DNA of 64,000 nucleotides from the NCBI RefSeq assembly GCF_030272615.1, contig NC_081408.1:769205336-769269335 (forward strand). The letters are read 5' to 3'. The notes under the pieces are model-generated. The model saw only the letters and a program-made list of their open reading frames with translations. It searched no databases and had not been told where the DNA came from. This stretch comes from Cryptomeria japonica. Lineage: Eukaryota > Streptophyta > Pinopsida > Cupressales > Cupressaceae. A program made the position numbers and the translations under genes. Shown here piece by piece: positions 1-12,993 of the stretch; position 1 is the stretch's first letter, and each line of letters starts with the position of its first letter.

Positions 1-71
1 ATCAACATCATCAAATTGAGATTATTCTTTGAATCAATGCGTCATCACACCTCACTTCAAAGAGGGGCAAA
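1..71 (+). mobile_element. 3' end of internal region of a Gypsy-like element, with polypurine tract
   Basis: The stretch ends in the purine-rich run AAGAGGGGCAAAA directly before the TG that opens the LTR at 72. The same words occur on the minus strand just inside the LTR at 12293-12345 (TTTGAA.CAATGCG and CAAAGAGGGGCAAA), so this is the plus-strand priming region of a related element. The body of the element lies off the left edge of the window. Confidence 0.65.
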
Positions 72-1185
72 ATGTATACACCTAAAAATGGTCTAAAGAT
101 AATTGATTAAATCAGCAATTATTTAATTAATCCCCCTTCCCAATTTAATTGAATTCATTAGCAATTTGATTAAATCCCCCATTCAACTACTTATTAATAA
201 ATCTAAGGAATTATTAAATAAGTTCATTTCAATACTCCCTTTGATTAATTAATCTAAATTGATTAATCTCCCCCCATTTAATTCATTTCTTCTAATCCCC
301 TAATTAATTAAAACAAATCAATTTATGAGTTGTTGAAATTTAATTAGCCAGTTTCCTATTATTTGAATTTTCAAATTCAAATTCCCCACATGCCTCCTAA
401 CTTCTAACCACCCAACCTAACCCATTCCACCTAATCCTGGGTTTAGCTAACCCTATCCTATCTTGCACATCCTAACCTCCTTATCCTAACCTCCTATGGG
501 TTGGATATTCTCCCCTTGAGACACATGGCACTTATGCCACATGTCTCCTCACTTGGACACTTTCCCTCTTATGAGCATGGCTCATTGACACTTGTCACCA
601 CATAGATGACAAGTGTCCATCCCTCCAACCTCTTCTCCAACCTCCTCCAATTTGACCCTTGATATCTTCAGACTCAATCTTGACCATTGATTTCTGCCAC
701 CTCATCCCTGGCCTTGGAAATCCTATAAATGTCCCCCATTTTGGAGCACAAAGGATCCCATATTGCATATCATTTAATGATTGTTACTATAGGCACATCA
801 TTTATAGCATTCTAGTTTAGCATTGTTGTTATGGGCAATTGCATCTTAGTTCTAGCTTAATTTGATCATATTCTAGCTAAATTGAATCCCTCATCTAGCT
901 TAATCATGCATATCATTAGCTTAATTAGCTTCTTGGATCAATCTAGAATAATCATACACTCATCTAACTTGCATATCATATCCTTTTAAATCCTTCGTCT
1001 AGGTTTATTCAAGTCACTAGGATTGCTCATCCAGATCTAAGAGAAAATCCACACTCGCATCTCTTAGGAAGCGATAGGTTGCTTTGTCATGGTTTATCTT
1101 TCATTTTATTTCAATTTGCTAACGATGCCTGTAATGATCTATTGAGTGTTGATGTTGCAGCTGCAGGTACCCTACTTCACACGCA
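72..1185 (+). mobile_element. 3' LTR of a Gypsy-like retrotransposon
   Basis: It starts TGTATACACCTAAAAATGGTC, which matches the minus-strand start of the LTRs at 11227-12292 and 20616-21646 (TGTAATACCTTAAAAATGGTC). AT-rich U3 palindromes (ATTAATTAAT words) follow, then a TATA box at 721-730 (TCCTATAAAT). The U5 part carries the words TAAATCCTTCGTCTAGGT and ACTCGCATCT shared with those LTRs. The 3' boundary is inferred from the match of CTTCACACGCA to the CACACACACA terminus of the related LTR, so it is good to a few tens of bases only. Confidence 0.6.
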
Positions 1186-1426
1186 AGGCATTTTTGCTCT
1201 AAATCCTCTACTGGTAGTTGACCAAATCATGTTGCATGCTTGGAAATTTCTACAGCCTCCTAAGAAATAGTGTCCTCTAAGGTCCTTACAACAACATCCC
1301 ATGTTGCACCCCTTGCAAAACTATGGGATTTTTAGTGCTAGGGGCCTTTGACCATAAAGCAAAATCTTTTGAATTTATATTTACACCAGAGCCATCATCT
1401 CCAAACTCTCTAGAAAAATTGGGGTC
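1186..1426. other. Non-coding stretch
   Basis: No convincing gene. It probably continues the decayed 3' side of the minus-strand ORF fragment at 1427-2347, because weak reading frames persist there, but no motif can be named. Confidence 0.3.
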
Positions 1427-2347
1427 CTACTGCTGCATGATCTGATCTAACAAGAAAATTCTCTCAAGATTCCACCCCAAGATAAGGAGCACTCTGCTTT
1501 TCACTAGCATTTCTCTACCCTCTTGAGGAGTGCAATCAAAATTGTTCCTATCAAAATTGTTGATTTCTTCATCAAACATGTTCTTCAATTTCTCTCTTAG
1601 CCAAAATGATCTAAACTCGGGGGTATTAACAAAATTATCATCCACCAAAAAGTTCTTTGAAGCAACAATCCTCTCATCATCTTCCTATTCTACAGGGATT
1701 GTGCTTGGCATGAGAGCCATGTCTATATCATTGAAAACTTTGAAATTTGCATCATCTTGGATTGTTTCCCTTGGAGGAGAAGGTGGCAACACCAAAGTAT
1801 CAAAATCCTCCTAGATATCTACAAAGTCAAATATTTTAGCCTTTCCTCTTTCAATCTTTCTAACCTACTCTGTTGTCACCCCCTCATCCTTCTATATACC
1901 CCATTTGGAGGACTCTGCAGATGCTTCCTTATTCTGAGCCTTAGGATATGGATCAATTGGTTTTTCTTTATATTCAACTCCTTTATCCCTGGCCTTTCTT
2001 CTTTGCAACTCATCTTTGATTATATCATTTGCCTTTATTATAATGACAGACATTCTAGCAAAATCATTCCTGAAATGTCGGAAGGAACCTAGAAAATTGG
2101 GATCCCCTTGCTTCCTTTCTCTTTCAAATTTATTCATGAGGTCCCACTTCTTCCTCCTCTGCTCTACCTCACATGGATGGGCATTTCTTATTAGGTCCTC
2201 CCTTTCTACAAAAGAATGAAATTATCCCTTCTCCTTCAATTTGTTCACTCTAATATCATTTATGCATCCTTTAGGGTCAAAATATCTAGCTTGGGCAACC
2301 CTCAGCATATAATTCTTCACCAAAAAATTATGTACCTTCTCCAAGGC
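1427..2347 (-). pseudogene. Fragment (copy a) of an unknown retroelement-borne protein
   Basis: I do not recognise the protein, but it is homologous to the C-terminal half of the large frame at 56751-59792. Shared blocks, in order on the minus strand, are FDPKGCIN (against FDPEGYIK), an LIRN-E block, LGSFRHFRNDFARMS (against LGNLQDPLEIAKKLL), VDDNFVNTPEFRSF (against VADDGFAASGEFLSF) and GREMLVKSRVLLILGW (against GRKILKEASVIIFSGW). Several frames and stops are needed to follow it, so it is a pseudogene. The N-terminal half is missing: the homology stops at about 2340, exactly where the CACTAG word and the CCGAC-rich block begin. No function can be assigned. It could be a gag-like or an accessory ORF of an LTR element. 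Confidence 0.6.
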
Positions 2348-2812
2348 ACTAGTACATTCAGGGCTAATTTTCGACGATAGATTGTTGGAATTGCGACTAC
2401 TTTTCATTGGACTGCCGACAAAAGTAGCCGTCGAAAACTCATCGCCTAACTTGTCGAAAATGCCTCTGACCGTTGGAAGTAGGATGACCCCATGGACTCT
2501 ATTGACGGCGGGTATGATCGCTCTTCTGGTCAAAATAGTCATTGGACATACAGCATCCTTGTCGGATGTTTGTTTAGATTGCGTCGGAATGTCGATAGAA
2601 GTCTCAAACTTTGCACTGACAATAATGTTGTTTGTCCGACGGTTTTGTCGTTGGTCCATTAATATGCATCAACGATCGTCCGACAAGGAAGTGTCGTCGG
2701 ACATACAACATCCTCGTCGGATGTTTGTGTAGTTTAAGTCGGAATTTTGACAGATTCTAGAAACTTTGCACCGACGAGAATGTTGTTGGTCCGACAATTC
2801 CATAATCAATGG
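2348..2812. repeat. CCGAC/GTCGG-rich block with two 155-bp tandem units, possibly a CACTA subterminal region
   Basis: About 18 copies of TCGG/CCGA words lie in both orientations. Two units beginning at about 2538 and 2693 share ACATACA.CATCCT.GTCGGATGTTTGT and GTCGGAAT..TGACAG. The block opens with CACTAG at 2348, like a CACTA terminus, right where a coding homology breaks off. No matching inverted end was found to the right, so the class is uncertain. It may instead be the leader array of copy a brought next to its C-terminal half by deletion. Confidence 0.5.
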
Positions 2813-3325
2813 AAAGCTTAGTCTCCATCATAATTCCAATGAAAATTAATTTTTTTTTTAAAATATTATTATCTAGACGTAAAGCACACCTCATTGATAT
2901 GTACAACGAATGATATTCTATCCTCATCAGCTACCAATAGGGGGCATAGGTTTGAAGCTAATATGATAAGGTGCACTAGTTTCAAGCTAATATGATTAGG
3001 CACACCATGGTTGAGATGGTCCAACTCCTAAGAGGACTGTATGAACCATCGATTACTAGTAAACCTATTAAAAATGGTGTTGATAGGGAATTAGCTAACC
3101 CAAATACAAGAGCCTTTAAAGCCGATCAGGGAGATGAAATGACTTTATCTACCTTATCTAAGTTAGTTTTTCTTGGGAGCTACCAAAACTTATCTACTAT
3201 ATATATACATGAAATGAATTTATCTACTATATATACACATATTTCTTATAAGTATATCCCAAATTGATAATATCATATAAAGTGTCATCCTATGTCAATA
3301 CATGACATATACCTATTGAATGACA
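2813..3325. other. Non-coding stretch
   Basis: AT-rich, with duplicated short words around 2950-3000 (GCTAATATGAT.AGG twice) and TATATACACAT runs near 3190-3240. No supported gene. Confidence 0.3.
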
Positions 3326-3672
3326 TGTATATATCTCATACTAAGTAGTCACTCATTATTATATATTCAACATATATTCAAAGATGATAATCATGCATTC
3401 TAGACTACATGAATATCCTCTTTAATAAAATAAATCACATGTACAAGGTTATTGGGTTGATCCAGTCCAATAGAAAAGTACAATAGGTAAAGATAGTGTA
3501 TATATATATCTCATACTAAGTAGTCACTTGTTATTATATATTCAACATATATTCAAAGATGATAATCATGCATTTCGGACTACATGAATATCCTCTTTAA
3601 TAAAATAAATCACATGTACAAGGTTATTGGGTTGATCGAGTCCAATAGAAAAGTATAATAGGTAAAGATATT
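3326..3672. repeat. Tandem duplication, unit of about 175 bp
   Basis: ATATCTCATACTAAGTAGTC occurs at 3331 and at 3506, and the following 165 bp repeat with few changes (for example GATCCAGTCC against GATCGAGTCC). Two copies are visible. No coding content. Confidence 0.85.
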
Positions 3673-4450
3673 ACTAAAAATAATGTTACTAGCATCTTAA
3701 AAGAAAACATAAATGCATTATGACCACCCACAAAACACTTGATATAAAATAGTTCCAACCTTTCTTTTGTTTAAGTAACTAGGGTATTTGAATTTAAATT
3801 TTGGTATAAAAAAATAAAATTTTAAAGGTCATCTCTCCCCCTGTATAGTTCAACATGCCCACATGTTTACTCCTAAAACTTTTCAACTCATTTAGATATC
3901 TTATTTTTTCGTTATGAAATTGATCTTGGGACCTATGGGTTATGGTCCCATAATATACTTAAGTGAAGTTAGCATAAACCATATCAATTATGTTCAATTA
4001 CATCAATCTCCATTTGGAGTGTTTAATATACATATCATCAATGATTCCAATGCTTATTTCAATATACATCTGAATTGCAACTTGCAAGAATAGATGAAAG
4101 AGAAATAACATGTGTTGAGGGAGGTGGAAGTGCTCTCCTATGTGATCACAAATTGAGTCCATCTATCCCCAACGGTGGTTTGCAATGCCACCCGACCACA
4201 TGGAACCCTTAGGTCCACCCCATCGTGCTTGTGGAGATAGTTCCAAATAGTCAATCAAAGTATACAAGGGGGATGATATGCTCACACATGCCATACATGA
4301 TGCATACATGACACAAGTAATGGAACAATACATTGCAACATCAATAGAGAAGGATGATACCAAGTCATGAATCCACACAGGGTCACTACTTTAAAACTAC
4401 ACAAGGCATTAGTTTCTAGAGTGCAGTGGAGGAAGTGTCATCATATGTAT
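3673..4450. other. Non-coding stretch
   Basis: No gene or clear repeat supported. Short ORFs here have no recognisable motif. Confidence 0.3.
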
Positions 4451-4775
4451 CTTCACACAAGTCCCAACGCTCCATGTACAGGCTTGCCTTTCATTATATG
4501 TGCTCATGGGGATGAATCATATGGAACCAAGCATTCTCTCATATGGAGGAGAATGACAATCACACAATCCCTATGCTACATGAGCGGGTATGTCTCTTTG
4601 CACAAGTACCAAAGCTCCATGTGAAGGCATGCCTTTCATCGTATGTGCTACATGAGGATGGACCATATGGAACCAAACATTCTCTCATGTGAACGAGAAC
4701 AATGATCACATAATCCTTGTGTGAGTGGGTATGCCTCTTCACACAAGTCCCAATGCTCCATGTGTGATCATTCCT
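4451..4775. repeat. Diverged tandem repeat, unit of about 143 bp, about 2.3 copies
   Basis: The anchor CTT(C/T)(A/G)CACAAGT.CCAA.GCTCCATGT recurs at 4451, 4596 and 4737. CATATGGAACCAA.CATTCTCTCAT and GCCTTTCAT..TATGTGCT recur inside the first two units. Confidence 0.75.
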
Positions 4776-7700
4776 TCCCAAAACACCCTTGGTATTGTGA
4801 TAGCCCTCAAAGTGTGCTCAAAGAACCAATTTTCTTGTTATTTGTTTTAACCCAAGTCTATTTTTATGTTATCACTTGATTACAAAACTCCCCAAACACA
4901 AATGCCAAGCATACCACTTGTAGACAAGGGACACGAGTGGGAGCCACTCCCTAGTCTCACTCTAGGACTAAGCTCATGCCATATCTAAATGCAAGACATC
5001 TCAAATACATCAAATTGTCTCAATTGCAAAATGCCATTTTCATACATAAGCAAGACATACTCAATTGGGCACAACACCAAGAGAATGGATCCCAATTGAT
5101 CCCTTATCAAAATTCACATATATGTTATAATGTTTCCATAATAGAATATCATCTCAAAATCATCAAATGCCACTTTTCAATAATTCCCAAGTTTGGACCA
5201 AAAACCAGTCATGAGGCCAATTACCATTACTGAATGAATGAATGAAAGATTTTAATGATGTCCACGAGACTAAATAGTCTATGGGACCAAGACAAACACC
5301 CTTAATTGATGGACCTCAAAAACCATGAAATTTCAAAGTGCATAAAATGAAAATGCAAGATTAGCCTTTTGATTCTAATCAACTCAATAATACAATACTC
5401 CCTCGATTTGTCATTTCAACATCCCAAATAGAATTGAACAACATAACCTCATATATAATCGTAATTTCCAAATTTGGTTCATACAAATCATATAATCATC
5501 CAAATGGAGAGATTTAAATTGGAAGAATACTTTAATTCACTCAACAATTCATTTGCAACAAACTAAAATCAATTCAATTGAAAAATAGAGGAATTTGAGT
5601 TCCTACCTCAAACTTGACCAAATCTTCAAATTGACAATGTAATTGAACATAATTGAGATGAGACATGAGTTTCTTAAGTGAAGTTACCCATAAACTATGT
5701 ACAATTGTTTGAATTATTTTAGCATAAACCACAATGAATCTACACCTATAGTCCAAAGTAATCTAGCGAGGCATGCTATCTAAAATCCAAAATCATGAGT
5801 ATTGGATCCAAGAGTATACCACAAAAATTCGATTATAGCAATCTGTTATACATAATATATCAAAGCAATTTGCAAGCATATCTATTTAAGAACGGTTCAA
5901 CATATAAACTCTTATCTTTTTTTTTTGGTAAGCATTATTAGCTATAATGAATATATAATACTATAAAGAAGTCTTTATTGTTCATTATATAAATGGGGAT
6001 ATGTATAATATGGTATCGTTATATATATTTAATTGTAATAGATAAGATTGAAAAAATATGTTTTGTGTTTATATGTATTTATTCAAATAACTAATCTTTT
6101 GTCATTGAAATATAAGGATATATACCACTTTATTACTATTGAAAAGTACTCACTGAGAATTAAAACAAAATAAATCTAGGATATGGAACAAAATTTTCTT
6201 AAGGTTTGACAATGGATGTATCCCTCAAATCAATCACAAAATTAACTATATAGATCAATAACTTACTTGAAATCACATAGAGAAAGCTTATTGATTGACT
6301 ATGAACATGTTACCTTAGGATGAGCTTAGATATGAATTTGGAGTTATCAAAGCAATGTTAACAACATGTATCAGACATCTAGGATAGCAGCATAGAGAAA
6401 GTGGAATATAATATAGGTGAGAGTGAAGTGCCTTGGATGGAATGTTGGAAGAGATGTGTGGGACCCCTAAACACCCCATAGAAGCATTTAGAAGCCATAA
6501 AAAAGTGCCATTGACCAAATATTAATGATTGTCCTAAGGGTACCAATTGTGACAATCACAAGTTTACCAGTAATACTACCTACTCAAACAAGTTGTGTAT
6601 GGAAACCCCACTAGGTTTGTATATGTAATGGTAATGAAATGTCCTAAGAGTAGCCCTTACACCAGTATGCACAAACCTTGGTGATAGGGAGCTTGGTAGG
6701 TAAGCACTCACAAGGCTAGTTGCTCAAAATGAACAATTTATTGGCTAAGGACTTGTAGAGTCTATTGTGTTTGAATATCCAATCTGTCCTCTTGTTGTCA
6801 TGTCAAATTCTCAATGGTTGGCTTGCCCAACAAACTCCCTTCTAGGTGATGTCTCTTGCCCATGCACAAAACTACTCAAAATACTTAACCCTTCCAACTA
6901 TACTTACTCAACCCCTTCTCTTGGCATCCAACTTGTTGTTTCCAAATGCATATTAGCAAATTCAACATGAACGTGTGGGGGCAGCAAAGTTTTGTTCAAG
7001 GTTTGTTAGTCAAACCTAGTTTTAGACTCATAGTCATTTGCTTGTTCAAATACACCACCAAAGGATCAAACCACCAATTTAGGCTATGCACTATCCAAGG
7101 CTCCATCTACCACTTTATCACACTATTTAGGATTGTTCTCCTAAGGTTTCACAAGCCCCCAACTCCTCCTTACAATTGGGTTTGAGCATTCTTTCAAAAA
7201 CTGCCATTTGTGTGTTATGCAACATTGTCTAGTTTGCTTCTTCAAGTTACTCAAATCCACTATTCTAAGTCCAAACCCCCAAATGTCTGAAATAGTGTTC
7301 TAAGGGCTTAACAAGGTTTCCAAGGTTGATTTTGACTGATTTCAAAAGGTTTTACAAGGTCACCAAACCTTACTCCAATCGGATTCTTAGTTTTTCCCAA
7401 AACAGGGCTACAAAGAAAGAGCCCTTTTTAGCCCTCCTGAAACACTAAATTGCTCATTACTCACTCCCAACTTGGAATATTTGAAAAAGGTGAATATTTT
7501 TTAGTACCATTTTGGCCAAAATCATGAATTAGTTCCAAGAGAGGTCTTGGGAAGGTTAATTTATGACTGTCCTATTTTGTAGCCTCAAAACAAGGGTTTT
7601 CAAGAGGGTTTGGGTGCTTCCACCATGGATTCACTCCATCAAACTTGTTTCATCCTCCCATACTTCTTGGATACCTCTGCCATATAAATTTAGATCTTCC

Positions 7701-9184
7701 CCTACCCTTTCCATACAAGAATTTTAGCAAACACTTGGCAAGCAACTGAAAATGGAGAGAAATGTCATTAAGACTGTCAATTTGCTACCCTTTACCAGTC
7801 AGACTGTTGTTGCACTCTTTGGACCTATTACACAGGAAATATTAACTTGTATAGAGCCTCAATGAGGTATTAAAACATTTATCAAACCTCCTATTACAAT
7901 TCCTTCATGATTCAAGGCTTGGATTATGCTCTTAAGGCATTCCATGAGCATTTAGTCAAATACAACTCATAAAAACAGTGAACTCACTGTTTGCTTACAA
8001 AATGATAAAGTTTGATTGGATCAAGCTCAAATAATGAGGAAATTTGATCTTACACACCATTGGCCATATGTCTAGACCTCTACCCCATGTATTTTATCAC
8101 CCCAAATTAGACTTTGGGTGCAAATCTTGAGTTTTAAACACACTACTAGCCGAGTAATCAATACTTGCCTAGTATTCACTCAAATCCTTCTTCCAACCAC
8201 CATTTTGGCTTAAAAAAAAGCATATTTATAGTATATAAATGAGTGCCAACTTTACTGAATCCATATTGTGGGATCCCAAGCATGGATTAGTCAAATGGAG
8301 TCATTTTGGAGCTTCAAACCCTTGACAGGGCAGCACGCACCCAGTTTTAGAAATAATTTTGTAAAATCAAACTTTTTGAAGAAACCAATGCCATAATCAA
8401 CTAAAAAGAATTAAAAAATTACCATGAACACTTTCCCAAAGGTATAGTATGGATTAAGAAGGTACAGTACGGACCATTGCTCTAAAAGATACAAAAACCA
8501 GTCATAAAGCCATTATTTTCTGATTTTATTGAAGAACCTTTTGTTTTAACAATCACCAACCCTTTCCAAGGAAAAGGGAGGCATGTTATAGTTTTTACAA
8601 TTGGTTATGAAGCCTTAGTATGGACATGATGCTTTCATAACTTCAATTTGCAAGAAAAACCCAAAAATGACAACTTTTGACAACTTTTCAAGCCAAATGA
8701 CAACTTTTCTTGCTCCAAGATGCATTTTTCACAACCTAACCTTATAAACTTGTCTAAACCACTTAGAAATTCCTAAAAACACCTAAAAAACATGTTCCAA
8801 TGCTTTGGAAAGCACTAGAAAACTATTTTTGGCAATTTTGCACATTTTTGCCAAAAATTGTCAACTCAAGGCCTAAAAGGCACAACTTGATCTCTAGAGC
8901 CCAAAATGAGATCAAAACCACTAAATCTGACCCAAAACAACCTAAAACAACATAATTAACCTAACACAATACTTTATAAACATTAAAGCATTAAATACTC
9001 AAAAATGGGAGTTTTGCTCAACTAGGTGCTCCTGCACCACTTGGTGTCACAACGGTGTTGGTGTGGCCTTGGGAAAATGGTGGTTGACCATTACAATTAG
9101 GAAAATGATCTCAAACACAATTTACAATGTTTATAACTCTAATGTACCAATCTACTTGTATATATTTTCACAAAACAATTAACA
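4776..9184. other. Long stretch without a supported gene
   Basis: AT-rich DNA with short unrelated ORFs on both strands. None carries a motif I can name. The sentence-like low-GC composition and the lack of codon structure suggest old transposon debris. I see no LTR ends, splice pattern or RNA gene here. Confidence 0.4.
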
Positions 9185-10363
9185 TGTTACTACTTATAAT
9201 AGTTGCCATTAGTTTATATCCAAAGTCATTCTATATACTCTAGTCGGTTACTACTACCGAAACATTCAGTCGGTATGCACAGAGCAGTCTGTTATAGAAG
9301 AAAGTAGTCACAGAGCCCAGTATACACTGAGCTGTCTACCGAGTAACATTCCATGTCTACCGAGCAGCAATAATGATACACCGAGTAAAACGTTTTACCA
9401 GATTCATTGAACCTAGACACACATGTGGAAACGTGTTACAAGATCAAGGAGCAAGAGAACCGTTATCACATTGGAAATTGTACTTAAGGATTGTGTATGA
9501 TATTGAGGTCATCTAACCAATGAAATATTTTGCATGGTTATTCATTCGATAAATCGTGTTTGTAAGATCGAAGCAATGAACCAGGTCACCGACATAAGAG
9601 ATCTATTTATACAACATGGATTAAGGGTAAAAGTGTGATGGAGAGAGATATAGAGGTGTATGAAGCAAGACATGTGTGATACATAAGAAAGCACTGAGTG
9701 TTATGACTGTTATAGAGACGCAGAGGTCACCAAGAAGCATTTTAGAGAACAGTCAAAGAACAGAGTAAACAGAAGGGTTTACCGAGTTACTTTATGGGTT
9801 ACCGAGGTATGCTATAAGCAAGGTAATCTCATTTTGAGCACATAGAATCTGCTATAACATTCCAGATGTAAAGTTGCAGATATTTGTAAAGATATTATTG
9901 TAATAATTTGAGTTGTAAGTAAAATTTTTAATAGGGTAAAAGACTCTAACAAAGTCTATAAATTGTAAAGCCTTTAACCAGGTGCAACATTTAGTTTAAG
10001 TGTTGTAAAATCCTTTAGCAAGGTAGATCTAACGATCTTGATACTCCTAACAGGGTAAGCTATCAAAAATAGTTGTACATGTAGCTCTAACCGAGCACTC
10101 TTTATTATTGCAGTAGTGAAGTTGTGGGTGCCATCCCCACCTCAGTTTTACTCTCTAACCAAGAGTTTTTGCATAACCAAAATATATGTGTTATGGAGTG
10201 AATCATGTATGATTGTTATTTATTTGTTTTAGCTTTATGTTATGTTACAACAGTTTTTGGCTTATGCATAACAGTGAAGATATTGTTTAAGAAAGGATTT
10301 GAATTACTGATTCACCCCTCCCCTCTCAGTACATTAGCTTTCCATATTGGGCCTAATATAACA
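9185..10363 (+). mobile_element. Probable solo LTR, Copia type
   Basis: The segment starts TGTTACTACTTATAATAG and ends CTAATATAACA, so the ends form the short inverted repeat TGTTA/TAACA. Near the 3' end it has TGATTCACCCCTCCCCTCTCAG, a pyrimidine block also present near the 3' ends of the other Copia-type LTRs here (43015-43074 plus strand, 10735 and 61080 minus strand). The downstream flank lacks a primer binding site and the upstream flank lacks a purine tract, so a solo LTR is the simplest reading. No clean 5-bp target duplication is visible. Confidence 0.55.
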
Positions 10364-10734
10364 ACCCAGCCATAGCTATTAATAAGATTTCCCCATAAAA
10401 TTTATGCAAAACCTATCATCATTGATAAGATAACTGACTTGCATTTAGTAAGAGACCTTAATGAGTGGAGTTTCATGCTGAAAAGAGTACTTGCAATAAA
10501 GATAATGAAATCAACGAGACATTATGCATTCAAAAATCTCCAAGGAAGATCTAATATTTATGAATGAAATTGCAAATCAATCTAAGTTACATGTTTGATA
10601 TCTTACTTATATCATGGCAACATAAAATGTATATATGCACTCAACATACCTCTTTGCTTTTTTATTTGAGAATGTTGCTAGGAATTAATAGGTGAATGAT
10701 ACATTGATATACACATGAATCTGATTAATAATGA
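10364..10734. other. Non-coding stretch
   Basis: No gene or repeat supported. It is the target DNA into which the minus-strand Copia LTR at 10735 is inserted. Confidence 0.35.
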
Positions 10735-11226
10735 TGAACAGTTAGTACCAAACTGGTACTACGAGGGGGGGTGAATCAGTACAGATAATAAAACTTTCCT
10801 GAACCGGTTAGACTACAAACACTGCACTTTGATTGGCAAACAGTAACACCGGTTTGAAACAGAGTACAACCAGTAAAACGAAGAATGACTGACACAAGCA
10901 TAAACCAGTTAACACTTAGCTTTCCACACAATCTAATACCTCATTTCCATTTCACCCTAATGCGTGAATAGGTAATCTATCATCAGAAATATAATAACAG
11001 CTACATCAACATGATTTACTGCTTGACACAAAACACTAAACCATCACATGAAAGGCATCACACATGACACAGATTTTTCATGTGGAAACCCAACTAGGAA
11101 AAACCACAGTGGGGATGAATACCCACAAGCTGTTATTGAACTCTTTAGAAGTCCACTCTGTTAGGAGCCTAGTCCAGTTAAAGACTATTACAATAGGTTC
11201 TGCTAGGAACCGATCCTGCTAGGGAT
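10735..11226 (-). mobile_element. Copia 3' LTR, distal part (R-U5 side)
   Basis: On the minus strand this part ends GTACTAACTGTTCA, preceded by GATTCACCCCCCCTCG, the pyrimidine block typical of the Copia LTRs in this window. It continues across the inserted element at 11227-21646 into 21652-22663. The two parts join at the duplicated GGGAT (11222-11226 and 21647-21651). Confidence 0.7.
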
Positions 11227-12292
11227 TGTGTGTGTGAAAAGTGGACCTGTATCTATAAGCACAACACTTCAATTAATTCATTGCATGCATGGTTAGATAG
11301 ATATAAACATGAATATTAAAACCATAACAAATTGACCCATTGCCTTCTAGTAGATGCGAGTTTAGATTTCTCTCAGATTGCTAAGCTATCCAGTGACTAG
11401 ACAACACCTAAACGAAGGATTTTAATCTATATGAGCATGAATTCAAGCTAGATGGATGCAAGATTAATCTAACAATATTTAAGCAATAAATGAGCTAAAT
11501 GATTTAAATATTTATGCAATAACTTAATATGTGAATATCTAAATGCACAAATATCAATGAACCTAGAGCAAAAACAACATAATAACAATATATTCTCCAG
11601 GATCTTTTTGAATGAGATATGAGAGCCTAAATTTATAGAAAATTCAGAAAGAAACCAACGGTTGAGATCAAATGATGATGAGCGGTCAAGATTTTCCAAG
11701 AGGAAGCACAATCCAGGTGAATTGATGTGATTAGATGCTTTTCTCAGTTTTAAAGGAAAGTGAACTAAAATTAAGATTAAAATCAGAAAAAACTGATTTA
11801 TTCTCTATTTCATTCAAATTTAATATTTAATTGTTTTAATTGCTTTCTTTGAGATTGTTTATCAATTTTTAATTTGTTTTTTTCAAGATTATCTCCAATT
11901 GATTTATTTTCTCAATTTTTAATTCTTTCTTGGTCAATTAATTCCTTTTTTGATTTATTTCCTTTTTTGAAGATTTATGACAAATTGATTTATTTTTCAA
12001 ATTAATTCCTATTTTTCATGATTTAATGGTAAATTGATTTATTTAAGTAAATATGCAAAATATATTTAATTAAAGTAAATAAGATAATTGTTTAAAATGA
12101 TTTACTTGGAATGATTTAATTAATTAAATAAATATTTAATTAATATTGAGTGATTAATTTTGCCATGTGACATTGATGATTAAAGAACTAATTGTGTACT
12201 CAAGATTTATTTAATTGCCTTTGGTTAGGACCTTGGTGACGTTGTCGAGATTAGGGGCTCATGGTTTAGATGACCATTTTTAAGGTATTACA
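11227..12292 (-). mobile_element. 3' LTR of the 10.4-kb element
   Basis: On the minus strand it runs from TGTAATACC to CACACACACA. It is about 1,066 bp and nearly identical to 20616-21646 apart from small indels; it has extra short duplications near 11945 and 12125. The minus-strand TATA box is at 11629-11639 (TTCTATAAATT). Confidence 0.85.
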
Positions 12293-12310
12293 TTTGCCCC
12301 TCTTTGAATT
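12293..12310 (-). promoter_or_regulatory. Polypurine tract of the 10.4-kb element
   Basis: The minus strand reads AATTCAAAGAGGGGCAAA immediately before the LTR start. It is shared with the tract at 55-71. Confidence 0.7.
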
Positions 12311-12993
12311 AATGTGTGAGCAACGCATTGGTTCAAAGAATAGTTGATGTCTAGGAGATACCAGTTCTGAACTTGATTGATCACAAACTAGATTAAAAGT
12401 GAGGTGTTAAGCTTGATTCGAAGTGAAAAAGTTGAATGAAGTCTGATTAAAGTGATACCGATCCTGAACTTGATTGAACTAGGAACGATAGAAAACAAAA
12501 GATACCGAACTTGAACTTGATTGATCAAGAAGCGAATCTTACTGATCTAGAACTTGATTGATCTAGACACAGTGAGTGATGATAAAAATCGATCTTGAAC
12601 TTGATTGATCAAGATACGATGATGATAAACTGTTCAACTTGATCAAGAAATGATGAAACTAAACACCTGCTTAGATTTAGTGTGATCAAAGAAACTCTTT
12701 AAACCCTTGATTGAGTTTAAACGAATAATCAGCTTGATGAAAAGCGATGAAACTGATTAACATTAAGAGATTGATTCAGATAAAAGACAAATATCAACTT
12801 GATATGAAGCAATGAAACTGATATGCCCCTAGAGATTGATTTGATTTAGATGATTGAGAGATCTCAACTTGATATAAAGCGATGAAGTTCAAATGCCCCT
12901 AGCAATGAGGTCTTCTTTGATTTTCTTTAGTTGAAAAGATTTTTTTGCTCGACTTTCAATGAAGATTTGAAAATTTTATCGACATTTGAAGAT
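12311..12993. repeat. Degenerate short repeats in the 3' untranslated region
   Basis: Words of the type CTTGAACTTGATTGATCAAGA and ACTTGAT.TGAAGCGATGAAACTGAT recur irregularly about ten times between 12360 and 12900. No coding sense. Confidence 0.5.

Noticed and set aside
11469-11711. 80-codon minus-strand ORF that also occurs at 20858-21100
   Set aside because: It is duplicated only because it lies in both LTRs of the 10.4-kb element, in the transcribed R-U5 area. It shows no known motif, and conservation of the LTR explains it.
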